From Roseateles toxinivorans (GTDB taxonomy: Bacteria; Pseudomonadota; Gammaproteobacteria; Burkholderiales; Burkholderiaceae_C), in the NCBI RefSeq assembly GCF_004362525.1, contig NZ_SNXS01000002.1, positions 186,001-250,000 on the forward strand: a DNA stretch of 64,000 bases, in the 5' to 3' direction. The notes under the pieces are model-generated. The model was given only the letters and a program-made list of their open reading frames with translations. It searched no databases and was not told the DNA's origin. Of this stretch, positions 35,701 through 46,682 are shown piece by piece (the stretch's first letter is position 1; every line of letters starts with the position of its first letter). Made by a program: the position numbers and the translations under genes.

Positions 35701-36417
35701 ATCCTGGTAGCGCTGGGCGTCATGCTCGGTGCGGGCGCCCTCGCCCAGCATGTCGTAGCTGAATCTCAGCATGGGATATTGGCCCCCAAGGCCGTCGCTT
35801 CGCGCCGACCGCCCCCCCGAGGGGGAGTCAGGAAGCTTGGGGCGGCCCTGCGCTTCCTGGGCCTCGCGGCGCTGGTCGGCCGCCTCGCGCATCGCCTCCT
35901 GGATGCTGCGGCCCAGCACGAACTGGCGGCCCAGCAGCTGGATGGCGCGCACGGTGGCGGCGACCACGGTCTGCGCGCCGAGCCGGGTGAACAGGCCACC
36001 ATCGCCATCGGAATCGGGCAGAAACTTCTTCGACAGCGAGATCGCCGAGGCCGACAGGCTGGCCAGCATCTTGTGCGGCCCGTCCGAGGCGCCATCGAAC
36101 TGGGCGCGCCCCAGCTGGTCGGCGGTCAGTGCGATGGCGGTGGGTGCATCGGGCACGCGCAGCAGCGCCTCGGCCAGGCGCATCAGGGCCAGACCCTCGG
36201 CGCTGGTGATCGGGTACTCGCGCAGCAGCGACTCCATGGCCCAGAACGGCGCCGGGTTGGCGCGCACCGCCTCGACCCAGGGGCCGGCGGTGTCTATCAC
36301 CCGCGACCAGTCCAACCCCTCACCCAGGCTGGCTATCAGGTCCTGCAGCACGGCCTGCTCGTCGCGGTAGGGAAAAGGCAGGCGGGTGCGCTCGGGAGGC
36401 AGGGCGAAGCTGTTCAT
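32737..36417 (-). CDS. putA: Bifunctional proline dehydrogenase / L-glutamate-gamma-semialdehyde dehydrogenase
   Basis: This 1226-residue enzyme oxidises proline to glutamate in two FAD- and NAD-dependent steps with channelling. The proline dehydrogenase barrel (about 220-520) includes [24 protein letters not shown] and EYDMLGEGA-like [11 protein letters not shown]. The aldehyde dehydrogenase domain (about 570-1020) has ETGG with the general-base Glu and GQRCSA with the catalytic Cys. The N-terminal RHH DNA-binding domain of E. coli PutA is absent, so regulation must come from another protein, probably the divergent Lrp gene. Residues about 191-213 are a Gly/Ser/Pro-rich insert produced by a palindromic element inside the gene (see the repeat at 35780). 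The C-terminal domain (1040-1226) is ALDH-superfamily-like. Confidence 0.95.
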   Translation of the reverse strand: MNSFALPPERTRLPFPYRDEQAVLQDLIASLGEGLDWSRVIDTAGPWVEAVRANPAPFWAMESLLREYPITSAEGLALMRLAEALLRVPDAPTAIALTADQLGRAQFDGASDGPHKMLASLSASAISLSKKFLPDSDGDGGLFTRLGAQTVVAATVRAIQLLGRQFVLGRSIQEAMREAADQRREAQEAQGRPKLPDSPSGGRSARSDGLGGQYPMLRFSYDMLGEGARTEHDAQRYQDSYIAAIKAIAAGSKAEAPETADGISIKLSALFSRYEVLQRERVFAELLPRVWQLIELAANANINLTIDAEEVDRLELSLDVLDTLAEQIAKTYPQWRGFGLAVQAYQTRAQAVIHEVAAIARKHGLRFMVRLVKGAYWDGEIKRAQELGLEAYPVFTHKQHTDVSYLACAKALIAHADVIYPQFASHNAGTIAAIVLMARAANAKFEMQRLHGMGEGVYREVLKDGSIPCRVYAPVGEHRDLLAYLVRRLLENGANSSFVHQLADVNVQVPELLGSPISLVQPTGALPMPVDLYRDAQGRGRANSTGADLTAPAQREPLRRALEQHALRAVPEATSFDVDEAMARLQAGFAGWNATPVAERAAILRRAADALDARLAEFCALLVKEAHKTQADCVAEVREAVDFLRYYADQAELEAPRIQGRGVFVCISPWNFPLAIFAGQVVAALVTGNTVAAKPAEQTPYVALKMVELLQQCGLPRDALALLHGPGETVGAGLVAHPHTAGVCFTGSTAVAHIINRTLAAKEGAVVPLIAETGGINAMVVDSTALPEQVVDAVVQSAFRSAGQRCSALRLLCVHESIADGLIAMLRGALQELWVGNPAELATDVGPVIDDEAYQGITAQVERLKREAKLIAEGTIHDAVPRLVKPVAFEINKIADLGQEIFGPVLHVLRWGGEADTVIEQINALGYGLTLGIQTRIDSRALRLAAKAQVGNVYVNRNIIGAVVGVQPFGGEGMSGTGPKAGGPHYLHRFCAEPAPSTQAMSGLISGVAAPADLNGRLAALQTAQAAWAEVELAQRVAVLERTADSLEPGAAAVVRAHALQARHGLAPLALPGPTGESNELRLHGRGVIAVLSDGADVAQLAAALAGALVAGNSVALLGNGRCETLRQQFVAAGLPAAVLTVLPVDAAAALLGASALAGVCVAANDVGLVRTVLRRLAQRSGAILPLISAAEAANPRQQYRFAAEQTLTINTAAAGGNAALLAGTH
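35780..35846. repeat. REP-like palindromic element inside putA
   Basis: An outer pair GGCCCCCAAG (35781-35790) and CTTGGGGCGGCC (35835-35846) encloses a near-perfect inner hairpin CCCCC-CGA-GGGGG (35814-35826). Between them are CGCTTCGCG-type bases. This is the architecture of the intergenic palindromes common in Burkholderiales genomes, yet it reads in frame through putA and encodes about 22 extra residues. Confidence 0.6.
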
Positions 36418-36465
36418 GGTGTGGCAGTCAACTGGTGAGAATCAGGAGAATATGCGGGGTGCCCA

Positions 36466-36478
36466 TGAATTAAATTCA
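36466..36478. promoter_or_regulatory. Candidate Lrp/PutR operator
   Basis: TGAATTAAATTCA is a 13-base perfect palindrome about one central base. It sits in the 94-base gap between divergent putA and its Lrp-family neighbour, and its AT-rich core resembles Lrp-type sites. It may mediate proline-responsive activation of putA and autoregulation. Confidence 0.55.
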
Positions 36479-36511
36479 GCTTTATGCCGCCTGCCCGGAG
36501 AAAAATCTAGC

Positions 36512-37015
36512 ATGTCCAGCGAACAAGACCAGAGCGACGACCAGTTCGGCGCCGCCCGCGACATCGACCGCATCGACCTGCGCATCCTGCGCGCGCTGCA
36601 GGCCGACGGCCGCATCTCCAATCTGAAGCTGGCTGAGACGGTGCACCTGTCGCCGACCGCCGTGCTGGAGCGGGTCAAGCGCCTGACCCGCGACGGCTAC
36701 ATCCTCGGCTACGAGGCGCGGCTGAACCCGGCCAAGCTGGGCGCCGGCATGATGGTCTTCATCGAGGTGCTCCTGGACCGCACCGCCCCCGACGTGATGG
36801 ACAACTTCAAGGCCGCCGTCCAGGTGCGCCCCGAGATCCTCGAATGCCATCTGGTCGCCGGCGGCTTCGACTACCTGATCAAGACCCGCGTCGCCGACAT
36901 GCCCGCCTACCGCGCCCTGCTCGCGTCGGTAATCTGGAGCCTGCCCGGCGTGCGGGAGACGCGCACTTATGCGGTCATGGAAGAGGTGAAGAACACCAGC
37001 GCGCTGGCGCTGTGA
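36512..37015 (+). CDS. putR: Lrp/AsnC-family regulator, probable PutR
   Basis: This protein has 167 residues from the ATG at 36512. The N-terminal helix-turn-helix is DLRILRALQADGRISNLKLAETVHLSPTAVLERVKRL; the C-terminal RAM domain is VFIEVLLD, LECHLVAGGFDYLIK and LPGVRETRTYAVMEE. Divergent Lrp-type activators (PutR) control RHH-less putA genes in alpha- and betaproteobacteria, and the same arrangement is seen here. The symbol is assigned by context, not by experiment. An open frame further upstream overlaps the operator and is not used. Confidence 0.88.
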   Translation: MSSEQDQSDDQFGAARDIDRIDLRILRALQADGRISNLKLAETVHLSPTAVLERVKRLTRDGYILGYEARLNPAKLGAGMMVFIEVLLDRTAPDVMDNFKAAVQVRPEILECHLVAGGFDYLIKTRVADMPAYRALLASVIWSLPGVRETRTYAVMEEVKNTSALAL

Positions 37016-37031
37016 GGTGCGGATCCGCGAT

Positions 37032-37069
37032 TTGACCCGACGGCCGACGAATGCTATCTTTGATATCAA
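37032..37069 (+). promoter_or_regulatory. Promoter and operator of the toxin-antitoxin pair
   Basis: TTGACC (37032-37037) and TATCTT (37055-37060) are 17 bases apart, a good sigma-70 promoter. The perfect palindrome TTGATATCAA (37060-37069) abuts the -10 box and is a likely site for autorepression by the RHH antitoxin. An AGAGG ribosome site lies 8 bases before the ATG at 37091. Confidence 0.65.
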
Positions 37070-37090
37070 TTCTGGTAAGAGAGGCACATC

Positions 37091-37327
37091 ATGGCTGACT
37101 TGCTGGTTCGCGGCATCGACGATGCCCTGGTCAAGGCGCTGAAGGAGCAGGCCGTCGCCCACGGCCGCAGCGCCGAGGCCGAGCACCGCGAGATCCTGGC
37201 TGCGGCACTGACCCGCCCGCGGCGCCGCAGCTTTGCCGAGGTGCTGGCGTCGATGCCGGAGGTGGGCACCGACGCCGACTTCGCCCGGGCCCAGTCGTCC
37301 GCCGAGGCGCCACGTGTATTTGATTGA
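37091..37327 (+). CDS. FitA/VapB-like ribbon-helix-helix antitoxin
   Basis: This protein has 78 residues. The N-terminal half is a ribbon-helix-helix (MADLLVRGIDDALVKALKEQAVAHGRSAEAEHREIL), close in pattern to FitA of Neisseria (the VRxLD...LK...A..HGRS.EAE.R.IL motif). The C-terminal tail, rich in basic then acidic residues (RPRRRSFAEVLASMP), would wrap the toxin. It overlaps the toxin gene by 14 bases. It probably represses its own promoter through the palindrome at 37060. Confidence 0.9.
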   Translation: MADLLVRGIDDALVKALKEQAVAHGRSAEAEHREILAAALTRPRRRSFAEVLASMPEVGTDADFARAQSSAEAPRVFD

Positions 37328-37751
37328 CACCAACGTCATCAGCGAGGCGCGCAAGCGGGCCAAGGCCGACCCGGGTGTGATCGACTTCTTCGCACGCATC
37401 ACAGCAGATCAAATACCTGCTTATCTGTCTGTCATCGCGGTAGGTGAGCTGCGCCGTGGTGTGGAGCTGATACGCCATCGCGGGGACACCCAGCAAGCCG
37501 AAATACTGGCCCTCTGGTTGGACGAGGTTCTGGACCAGTACGCCGGCAGCATCCTGCCGCTGGACGCCGACGCGGCGCAGGTGTGGGGCCGCCTGCGTGT
37601 GCCGCACCCGGAGCACGAGCTGGACAAGCAGATCGCCGCCATTGCGCTGGTCAACGGGCTCACGGTGGTGACGCGAAACACGGCGGACTTCACCGGTACC
37701 GGTGTGAACCTTCTGAATCCGTTCCGATTGCTTGGTCAGACGCCGAGCTAA
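37314..37751 (+). CDS. FitB/VapC-like PIN-domain toxin
   Basis: This protein has 145 residues from a GTG at 37314 (VYLIDTNVISE). PIN-domain ribonucleases use four acidic residues for Mg; D5, E45 (VGELRRG), D104 (ELDKQIAAIAL) and D125 (TRNTADF) are all present, so it should be active. The start lies inside the antitoxin gene (14-base overlap, +1 frame), which ties toxin output to antitoxin translation. Upstream in-frame ATGs would read through antisense-like Pro/Arg/Cys-rich sequence and are rejected. RNA target unknown. Confidence 0.88.
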   Translation: MYLIDTNVISEARKRAKADPGVIDFFARITADQIPAYLSVIAVGELRRGVELIRHRGDTQQAEILALWLDEVLDQYAGSILPLDADAAQVWGRLRVPHPEHELDKQIAAIALVNGLTVVTRNTADFTGTGVNLLNPFRLLGQTPS

Positions 37752-37786
37752 CGAGTTAGCGAGCCGGGTTTACCCAGGGGGATAGC

Positions 37787-37852
37787 TACCCCGAAAGGGG
37801 GTGCCGTGCTCCACCTCATCCCCCACCGACCCTCCCTTGTGGTGATGGAGTG
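37787..37852 (+). other. Structured leader upstream of a small gene
   Basis: ACCCC-GAAA-GGGGGT (37788-37802) is a stem closed by a GNRA tetraloop. It is followed by an imperfect long stem pairing CTCCACCTCATC with GTGATGGAG-type bases near 37852. The stretch lies between the toxin gene and the 72-residue gene at 37916 and could be its 5' leader or the terminator of the toxin operon. Confidence 0.35.
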
Positions 37853-37915
37853 CAGATGCGGCCAGCGAGAAGATGGCTCCATCGCAACAAACAGGTCAAA
37901 CCAAGGGAGGCCACC

Positions 37916-38134
37916 ATGCTGCAATTCCTGAGCGCCAGGCGCCACGCCGCTGAACCCGCCATCGTAGCGCTGGCCGGCAAGCCAAACGAAGCCGCGCAAG
38001 CCGCAGTCCCGGTGGTCGAACGGCACTACGCCTGGTTCGACTCCAGCCGTGAGCTGAAGGCCGGCTTGTTGGTGCAGGAGTTGCCGCTCTCCCGCGACGA
38101 CTGGCTGGCCCTCAGCGGCCAGCGCCTGCAATGA
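37916..38134 (+). CDS. Small orphan protein (72 residues)
   Basis: The start ATG has a very good ribosome site (AAGGGAGG, 5 bases upstream). The product is MLQFLSARRHAAEPAIVALA..., mildly acidic in the C-terminal half (RDDWLALSGQRLQ), with no membrane segment, signal or motif that I recognise. It is preceded by a structured leader and is convergent with the PAP2 gene (5-base gap). I call it a gene from the ribosome site, start position and codon use; function unknown. Confidence 0.6.
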   Translation: MLQFLSARRHAAEPAIVALAGKPNEAAQAAVPVVERHYAWFDSSRELKAGLLVQELPLSRDDWLALSGQRLQ

Positions 38135-38139
38135 AGCGC

Positions 38140-38812
38140 TCAGGCACCGGCCAGCGCCAAGGGATGGCGGGGCAAGGCCGGCGGCGGCGGCTTGTGCAGA
38201 TCATGACGGGTGAAGGCCTGATGGCGGCCGGACAGCTTCAGCGACAGCCGCGTCACCATGTCATGGGTGCGCGACGGTGGCGCGCCGGCCGGCAGGGCCA
38301 TCAGCCAGGCCAGCAGCAGCAGCGGCACCCAGGGCGGGGCGTGCATCTTGGGGATGTGCTGCCAGCCGAGCACGGCCAGGCTGACGGCGGCGCCCAGGCC
38401 GAATCCTGTGACCACCTCGGAGACCGAATGGGCATGCACCTCCAAGCGCGACTGGGCCACCAGCAGGGCCAGGGCGAAGCCGGTGGCTATCGCCAGCGAC
38501 TGGGTGCGCGGCGGGGCATTGGTGGCCATCACCCGCAGCAGCAGCGGGTGGACTGCGGCGGCAAACATCGCGTGGCCGGAGATGCCAGTGAAGTCCCAGG
38601 CCGCGCTGCCCAGGCCCCAGCCGATGAAGGCGACCTTGGTGGCCGTGGTCAGGCCCGCGGCGGCGCTGAGCAGCACCAGCCACATCAGGGCGGCCTGGCC
38701 GGCACGCACCCGCCAGGACAGCCAGGCCGCGGCCAGCAGGGCGGCGGGCAACAGGATCTGGGCCTCGCCCAGGCGGGTCACGCCGCGCCAGAACAGCGGC
38801 AGCCAGGAAGCA

Positions 38813-38823
<11 letters not shown>
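38140..38823 (-). CDS. PAP2-superfamily membrane phosphatase
   Basis: This protein has about 227 residues with six hydrophobic segments. The phosphatase signature is present in degraded spacing: K in TTATKVAFIGW, SGH in GISGHAMFAAAVHP and SR-x4-H-x2-SE in QSRLEVHAHSVSEVVTG. PAP2 enzymes act on lipid phosphates or undecaprenyl diphosphate. The start is uncertain: no ATG exists near the expected N terminus. A TTG at 38823, overlapping the pcaG stop region, is used; another TTG at 38862 is possible. It probably follows pcaHG in one transcript. Confidence 0.75.
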
Positions 38824-40188
<1,365 letters not shown>

Positions 40189-40200
40189 CTACCCGATCGT

Positions 40201-42189
40201 TTACAAGGCAAACAACTCCGGTGCCTGTGCCTTGCCATAGAAGTAGCCCTGGGCCCAGTCGCAGCCCTCGTCACGCAACCAGGCTGCCTGGGCCTCGGTT
40301 TCCACGCCCTCGGCCAGCACGTCCAGGCGCAGGGTGCGGGCCAGCGCGATGACGGTGCGGGCGATGGCGGCCACATTGCCGTCGCCGGGCAGGTCACGGA
40401 CGAAGCTGCGGTCGATCTTCAGGGTCTGCACCGGCATGCGCTTCAGATAGGACAGCGAGGAATAGCCGGTGCCGAAATCGTCGATGGCCACGCGCACGCC
40501 GCGGCTGGTCAGCTGGGTCAGCAGGTGGATGGCCTTGTCGGCGTCGTCGAGGAACATGCTCTCGGTCACCTCCAGCTCCAGCGCCTGCGGCGGGCAGCCC
40601 GTGGCGGTCAGCGTGGCCTCGACCATCTGCACGAAGTCAGGTTGCAGCATCTGCCGCGCTGAAACATTGACGGCAACGATCTGCGGCTGGCCAGGCGCGC
40701 CCAGCCAGCGCGTGGCCTGAAGGCAGGCCTCGTGCAGCACCCAGCGGCCCAGGGGCACGATCAGGCCACTGCTCTCGGCCAGCGGAATGAACTCGACCGG
40801 CGAGATATTGCCGCGCGTCGGGTGCTGCCAGCGCAGCAGCGCCTCGGCGCCGATCAGCCGCCCGTCGGACAGGCGCACCTGGGGCTGGTAGTGCAGATAG
40901 AACTGGCCCTCCTCCAGCGCCTGGCGCATTGCATGGGTCAGCTCGACGCGCTGCTGCACGGCGCGCGTCAGCTCGGGCCGGTAGGCCTGCACCGTGCAGC
41001 GCGCCTGTACCTTGGCCCGGCACATCGCGGCATCGGCATTGCGCAGCAGGTCATCGACGGTGATGCCGTCCGCCGGGAACAGGGCCAGGCCTATCGAGGC
41101 GCCGATATTGAAGCGGGCCTCGCCGATCTGTATCGGTGCCTGCATGGCCTCGATCAGGCGCTCGCCCAGACGCATCGCCGACTCCTCGTCGACCAGGCCG
41201 CACAGCACGACGACGAACTCGTCGCTGCCGACGCGGGCCACCGAGTCGCTGGCTCGCACCACATCCTGGAAGCGGGCGGCGGCGATCTTCAGCACCTCGT
41301 CGCCGGCGGCGTGGCCGGCGCTGTCATTGATGTCGCGGAAGCTGTCCAGATCGACGTAGAGCACGGCCACGCAGGTGTGCTCGCGCTGGGCCACTGTTAT
41401 TTGCCGCTCGATGCGGTCGCGCAGCAGGGCCAGATTCGGCAGACCGGTCAGCGGGTCGTGCAGGGCCTGGTGCTTCAGCGCCGCCTCGCTCTTCTTGATG
41501 CGCGAGATGTCGGCCAGCACGGCCACGTACTCGGGTTCGGCCTCGGGCGTGGCCGCGGGCACGCGCACCACGGTGGCCCACAGCGGGATCAGCACGCCGC
41601 TCTTGTGGCGCTCGATGATCTCGCCGCTCCACTTGCCCAGCCGCATCACTTCCTCGCGCAGCGCGACGCTTAGCAGCTCGGGCGCGCGGCCCAGCAGCTC
41701 CTCGCGCACGCAGCCGGTCAGCGCGCACAGGGCGGTGTTGACCTCCTGGATGCGCCACTGGGCGTCGGCCACAAACATGCCCTCGCCACAATGCTCGAAC
41801 ACGCTGGCGGCGCGCTTCAGCGCCTGGGCCGGAGCGGCTGGCTTGAAGGCCGGTTGGGCGGGCAGCTCCGGGTCGTCAAACAGGTCCGGCGCCGGCAGCG
41901 CGGCGGCTTCGGCGGGCGCCATGGCCCTTTGCAGGTTCAGGCTCAGCGAGCGTTGGCGCGCCAGCTGCAAGGCCTGGCCCCAACGCTTGAGCAGGCCCTG
42001 CTCGTGCAGCACCGCCAGCAGCAGCACCCCGCTCAAGGCCAGCATCCACCAGTCACCCGAGCGCCCGTCCGTCCAGGCCTCGGCACGGCAGGGCGCCATC
42101 CAAAGACAGGCGAGCAAACAGGCAGCCTTGCGGCCCGCCGTGACCCAGCGCTTGTTTCTTGCAGCTTCTGTTCCCAACGAGCCCTCCAT
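40201..42189 (-). CDS. PAS-GGDEF-EAL cyclic-di-GMP protein
   Basis: This protein has about 662 residues. The N-terminal region has two hydrophobic stretches (ACLLACLWMAPCRA and MLALSGVLLLAVL), so it is membrane-linked. A PAS domain (FEHCGEGMFVADAQWRIQEVNTAL) precedes a GGDEF domain whose signature is GSDEF, one Gly replaced by Ser. The EAL domain (about 410-650) keeps GAEALLRW, NVSARQ, ELEVTES, AIDDFGTGYSSL and EGVET. Phosphodiesterase activity is therefore likely; cyclase activity is doubtful. The start at 42189 is chosen; the frame is open to 42279. Confidence 0.88.
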   Translation of the reverse strand: MEGSLGTEAARNKRWVTAGRKAACLLACLWMAPCRAEAWTDGRSGDWWMLALSGVLLLAVLHEQGLLKRWGQALQLARQRSLSLNLQRAMAPAEAAALPAPDLFDDPELPAQPAFKPAAPAQALKRAASVFEHCGEGMFVADAQWRIQEVNTALCALTGCVREELLGRAPELLSVALREEVMRLGKWSGEIIERHKSGVLIPLWATVVRVPAATPEAEPEYVAVLADISRIKKSEAALKHQALHDPLTGLPNLALLRDRIERQITVAQREHTCVAVLYVDLDSFRDINDSAGHAAGDEVLKIAAARFQDVVRASDSVARVGSDEFVVVLCGLVDEESAMRLGERLIEAMQAPIQIGEARFNIGASIGLALFPADGITVDDLLRNADAAMCRAKVQARCTVQAYRPELTRAVQQRVELTHAMRQALEEGQFYLHYQPQVRLSDGRLIGAEALLRWQHPTRGNISPVEFIPLAESSGLIVPLGRWVLHEACLQATRWLGAPGQPQIVAVNVSARQMLQPDFVQMVEATLTATGCPPQALELEVTESMFLDDADKAIHLLTQLTSRGVRVAIDDFGTGYSSLSYLKRMPVQTLKIDRSFVRDLPGDGNVAAIARTVIALARTLRLDVLAEGVETEAQAAWLRDEGCDWAQGYFYGKAQAPELFAL

Positions 42190-42358
42190 CCGGTGATGCG
42201 TGGTGCACGCCGACTTTCGGGTTGCCAGCGCTTCTACGGCCGCCGGTCTATGGTCCCGAAAGACTGTCCATCGCTCCACGCACGGGCTCGTGGCCCGGCT
42301 GTGGAGCCTGGCCTATCGGCGGTGGGGGTCCGGTCTTGATAGGGTCTAGGGAAAGCAC

Positions 42359-44503
<2,145 letters not shown>

Positions 44504-44522
44504 CTAAACAGGAGAGGCACAT

Positions 44523-44804
44523 ATGAAAGCAGTCTGGAACGGCGTCGTGATCGCCGAAAGCGACGACACCGTGGTCGTCGAGGGCAACCATTACTTCCCG
44601 GAAGGCTCGGTGAAGAAGGAATACCTGAGCTTCAGCAACCACCGCACCGGCTGCCCGTGGAAGGGCCAGGCCTATTACCACTCGCTGTTCGTCAATGGTG
44701 AGATGAACCCGGAGGCGGTCTGGTACTACCCCGAGCCCACCGAGGCCGCGGCCGAGATCAAGGGACGGATGGCGTTCTGGAAAGGGGTGAAGGTCATCGA
44801 GTGA
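44523..44804 (+). CDS. DUF427-domain protein
   Basis: This is a 93-residue protein, almost entirely one DUF427 fold: MKAVWNGVVIAESDDTVVVEGNHYFP, the family core TGCPWKGQAYYHS, and AVWYYPEPTEAAAEIKGRMAFWKGV. The Cys-Pro-Trp-Lys-Gly motif is invariant in the family; biochemical role is unproven. AGGAGAGG ribosome site just upstream. It is convergent with the GlxA-type regulator (3-base gap). Confidence 0.93.
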   Translation: MKAVWNGVVIAESDDTVVVEGNHYFPEGSVKKEYLSFSNHRTGCPWKGQAYYHSLFVNGEMNPEAVWYYPEPTEAAAEIKGRMAFWKGVKVIE

Positions 44805-44807
44805 TCT

Positions 44808-45809
44808 TCACGCCGAAGCACCGAAGGCGCGCCGGTAGGCCGCCGGCGTCAGGCCGGTGGCGCGCTTGAACATGCGGTGCAGCGCCGCCTCGCCGCTGAA
44901 GCCCAGCGCCTCGCAAAGCGTCTTCACCGGCTCGGTGCCGCGGGCCAGCCGCTCGGCGGCCTGACGCAGCTTGATCAGTCGCAGCCACTCGCCGGCCGCC
45001 ACGCCGGTGCCCTGCTGCACGTGGCGACACAGGCTGCGCGGCGAGCTGTTCATCTGGCTCGCGGCCGATTGCAGGTTCAAGTCCATCGCCGGTGTGCGCT
45101 GGGCCCAAAGCAGAAGCCGACGCAGCCAGGGATCCTGCAGGGTCAGCAGTTCGACGCTGCGAAAGGCGCCATGGCGCTGGCGCGGCTGCGGCAGCATCAA
45201 CACCTCCTGCAGCTCGCGCAGCTGGGCCTCGTCCATGCGCCGGGCAAGCTGCTGCAGGATCAGCGGCAGATGGCCGCTGGCCCCGGCCGCCGTGCAGACC
45301 TGCTCGCCCAGCACCAGCGGTTCGTCGAAATGCCATTGCACCTGCGGGAACAGACGCTCCAACAAGGGCGCCAGCCACCAGGTGGCGGTGGCGGGCTGCC
45401 CGGCCAGCCGACCGCTGGCGGCCAGCAGGGCCACGCCGGTGCAGTAGCTCCACAGTGCGGTGCCGGCCGGCAGGCCTTTCAGCGCGGCGACCAAGCCGGG
45501 CTGAGCCTGCAGAAAGGTCAGCAGATCGGCCTCGGCCGAGGTCCACAGGCCCGGCACCAGCACGGCATCAACCTCAGCCGCCGCCAGCGAGGCCTGTGCT
45601 GACAAGGTCTGTCCATGGGCGCAGGTCACCGGCAGGCCATCCTGGCTCAGCCAGCGGATCTCGAACAGCGCGCGGCCGGCGCGCAAATTGGCGGCGGCCA
45701 CCAGATCGGCCACGGCAAACAGCCCGGCCGGCATGCACTGCGGATAGAGCAGCAGGCCCAGTCTCAGGCAGCGTTGGGGTGTAACCGAAGTGCTTGGCAA
45801 GAATTGCAA
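44808..45809 (-). CDS. GlxA-type regulator: DJ-1/PfpI domain plus AraC HTH
   Basis: This protein has 333 residues. The N-terminal two-thirds is a DJ-1/PfpI-like glutamine-amidotransferase fold (LGLLLYPQCMPAGLFAVADLV, AVLVPGLWTSAEAD, LWSYCTGVALLAASG with the nucleophile-position Cys). The C-terminal HTH of AraC type is AASQMNSSPRSLCRHVQQGTG, LGFSGEAALHRMFKRATGLTP. There is no ATG at the right place; TTG at 45809 has a GGAG site seven bases away and gives a full N terminus. It is divergent from the MBL-fold gene, which may be its target. Confidence 0.87.
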   Translation of the reverse strand: MQFLPSTSVTPQRCLRLGLLLYPQCMPAGLFAVADLVAAANLRAGRALFEIRWLSQDGLPVTCAHGQTLSAQASLAAAEVDAVLVPGLWTSAEADLLTFLQAQPGLVAALKGLPAGTALWSYCTGVALLAASGRLAGQPATATWWLAPLLERLFPQVQWHFDEPLVLGEQVCTAAGASGHLPLILQQLARRMDEAQLRELQEVLMLPQPRQRHGAFRSVELLTLQDPWLRRLLLWAQRTPAMDLNLQSAASQMNSSPRSLCRHVQQGTGVAAGEWLRLIKLRQAAERLARGTEPVKTLCEALGFSGEAALHRMFKRATGLTPAAYRRAFGASA

Positions 45810-45890
45810 GGAATGACTCCTTTCTTGCCATTGTGCGGGCCGGGCCCGATTTCCACAATCGAGGCCTCAGTCGCTACCCGAATCACCCCC

Positions 45891-46682
45891 ATGAAGATCA
45901 CCCAGCTGCGCAACGCCACCGTCCTGCTCGAGTTCGCATCCGCCGGCCAGCCGGTGGCCCTGCTGGTGGACCCGATGCTGGCCCCGCAAGGCGGCCTGCC
46001 GACACTCAAATACCTGGGCGGCCAGCGCCGCCGCAACCCGCTGGTGGAGTTACCAGAGGGCAGCGACGCGCTGTTGCGGCGTGCCACCCACGGCCTGATC
46101 ACCCACTGCCAGCGCGGCCACTTCGACCATCTGGACCGGGCGGGCAAGCGTTTCTTGCGCGAGCGCGGGCTACCGGTGCTGTGCATGCCTCGCGACGAGG
46201 CCTATCTGAAGGAGTGCGGCCTGCAGGCCAAGGTGTTCGACGGCGTGCGCCGCCAGCCCTTCTTCCACGGCCATATCACGCCCATCCCCTGCATCCACGG
46301 CCACGGTCTGGTCGGCAGGCTGATGGAGCATGGCCACGGCTACTTGATCGAACTGCCGGGCGAGCCCTCGGTCTATCTGGCCGGTGACACGGTGCTGACC
46401 GACACCGTGCGCGACACCCTGAGCCGGCTGCGGCCCGACCTGGCCGTGCTGCCGGCCGGCGGTGCGCGCTTCGATCTGGGTGGCGACATCCTGATGACCG
46501 AGGACGAGGTCTGCCAGGCGGCCCAGCTCTTCGGCGGCCGGGTGCTGGCCAACCATCTGGAGGCGCTGGACCATTGCCCCGGCACCCGCGCCAGCCTGCT
46601 GCAGAAAGCAGCCAGGCTGGGCTTGGGCGAGCGTCTGCTGGCGCCGCACGACGGCCAGACGCTGGCCTTCAGCGTGGCCTGA
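45891..46682 (+). CDS. MBL-fold metal-dependent hydrolase with altered metal motif
   Basis: This protein has 263 residues. The fold is MBL (ATVLLEFASAGQPVALLVDPML; PSVYLAGDTVLTDTVRDTLSRLRPDLAVLPAGGAR), in the UlaG-like group of cytoplasmic hydrolases. The metal motif is THCQRGHFDHLD, with three extra residues (QRG) between the first His and the HxDH unit relative to the usual pattern. Further ligands: CIHGHG, AGDT and NHLEALDH. Substrate unknown. It has no signal peptide. It is divergent from the GlxA-type regulator and convergent with the pirin gene (stop codons adjacent). Confidence 0.82.
   Translation: MKITQLRNATVLLEFASAGQPVALLVDPMLAPQGGLPTLKYLGGQRRRNPLVELPEGSDALLRRATHGLITHCQRGHFDHLDRAGKRFLRERGLPVLCMPRDEAYLKECGLQAKVFDGVRRQPFFHGHITPIPCIHGHGLVGRLMEHGHGYLIELPGEPSVYLAGDTVLTDTVRDTLSRLRPDLAVLPAGGARFDLGGDILMTEDEVCQAAQLFGGRVLANHLEALDHCPGTRASLLQKAARLGLGERLLAPHDGQTLAFSVA

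Noticed and set aside
34282-36438. Plus-strand open frame of about 718 codons opposite putA
   Set aside because: Antisense to conserved PutA motifs, low-complexity, no family.
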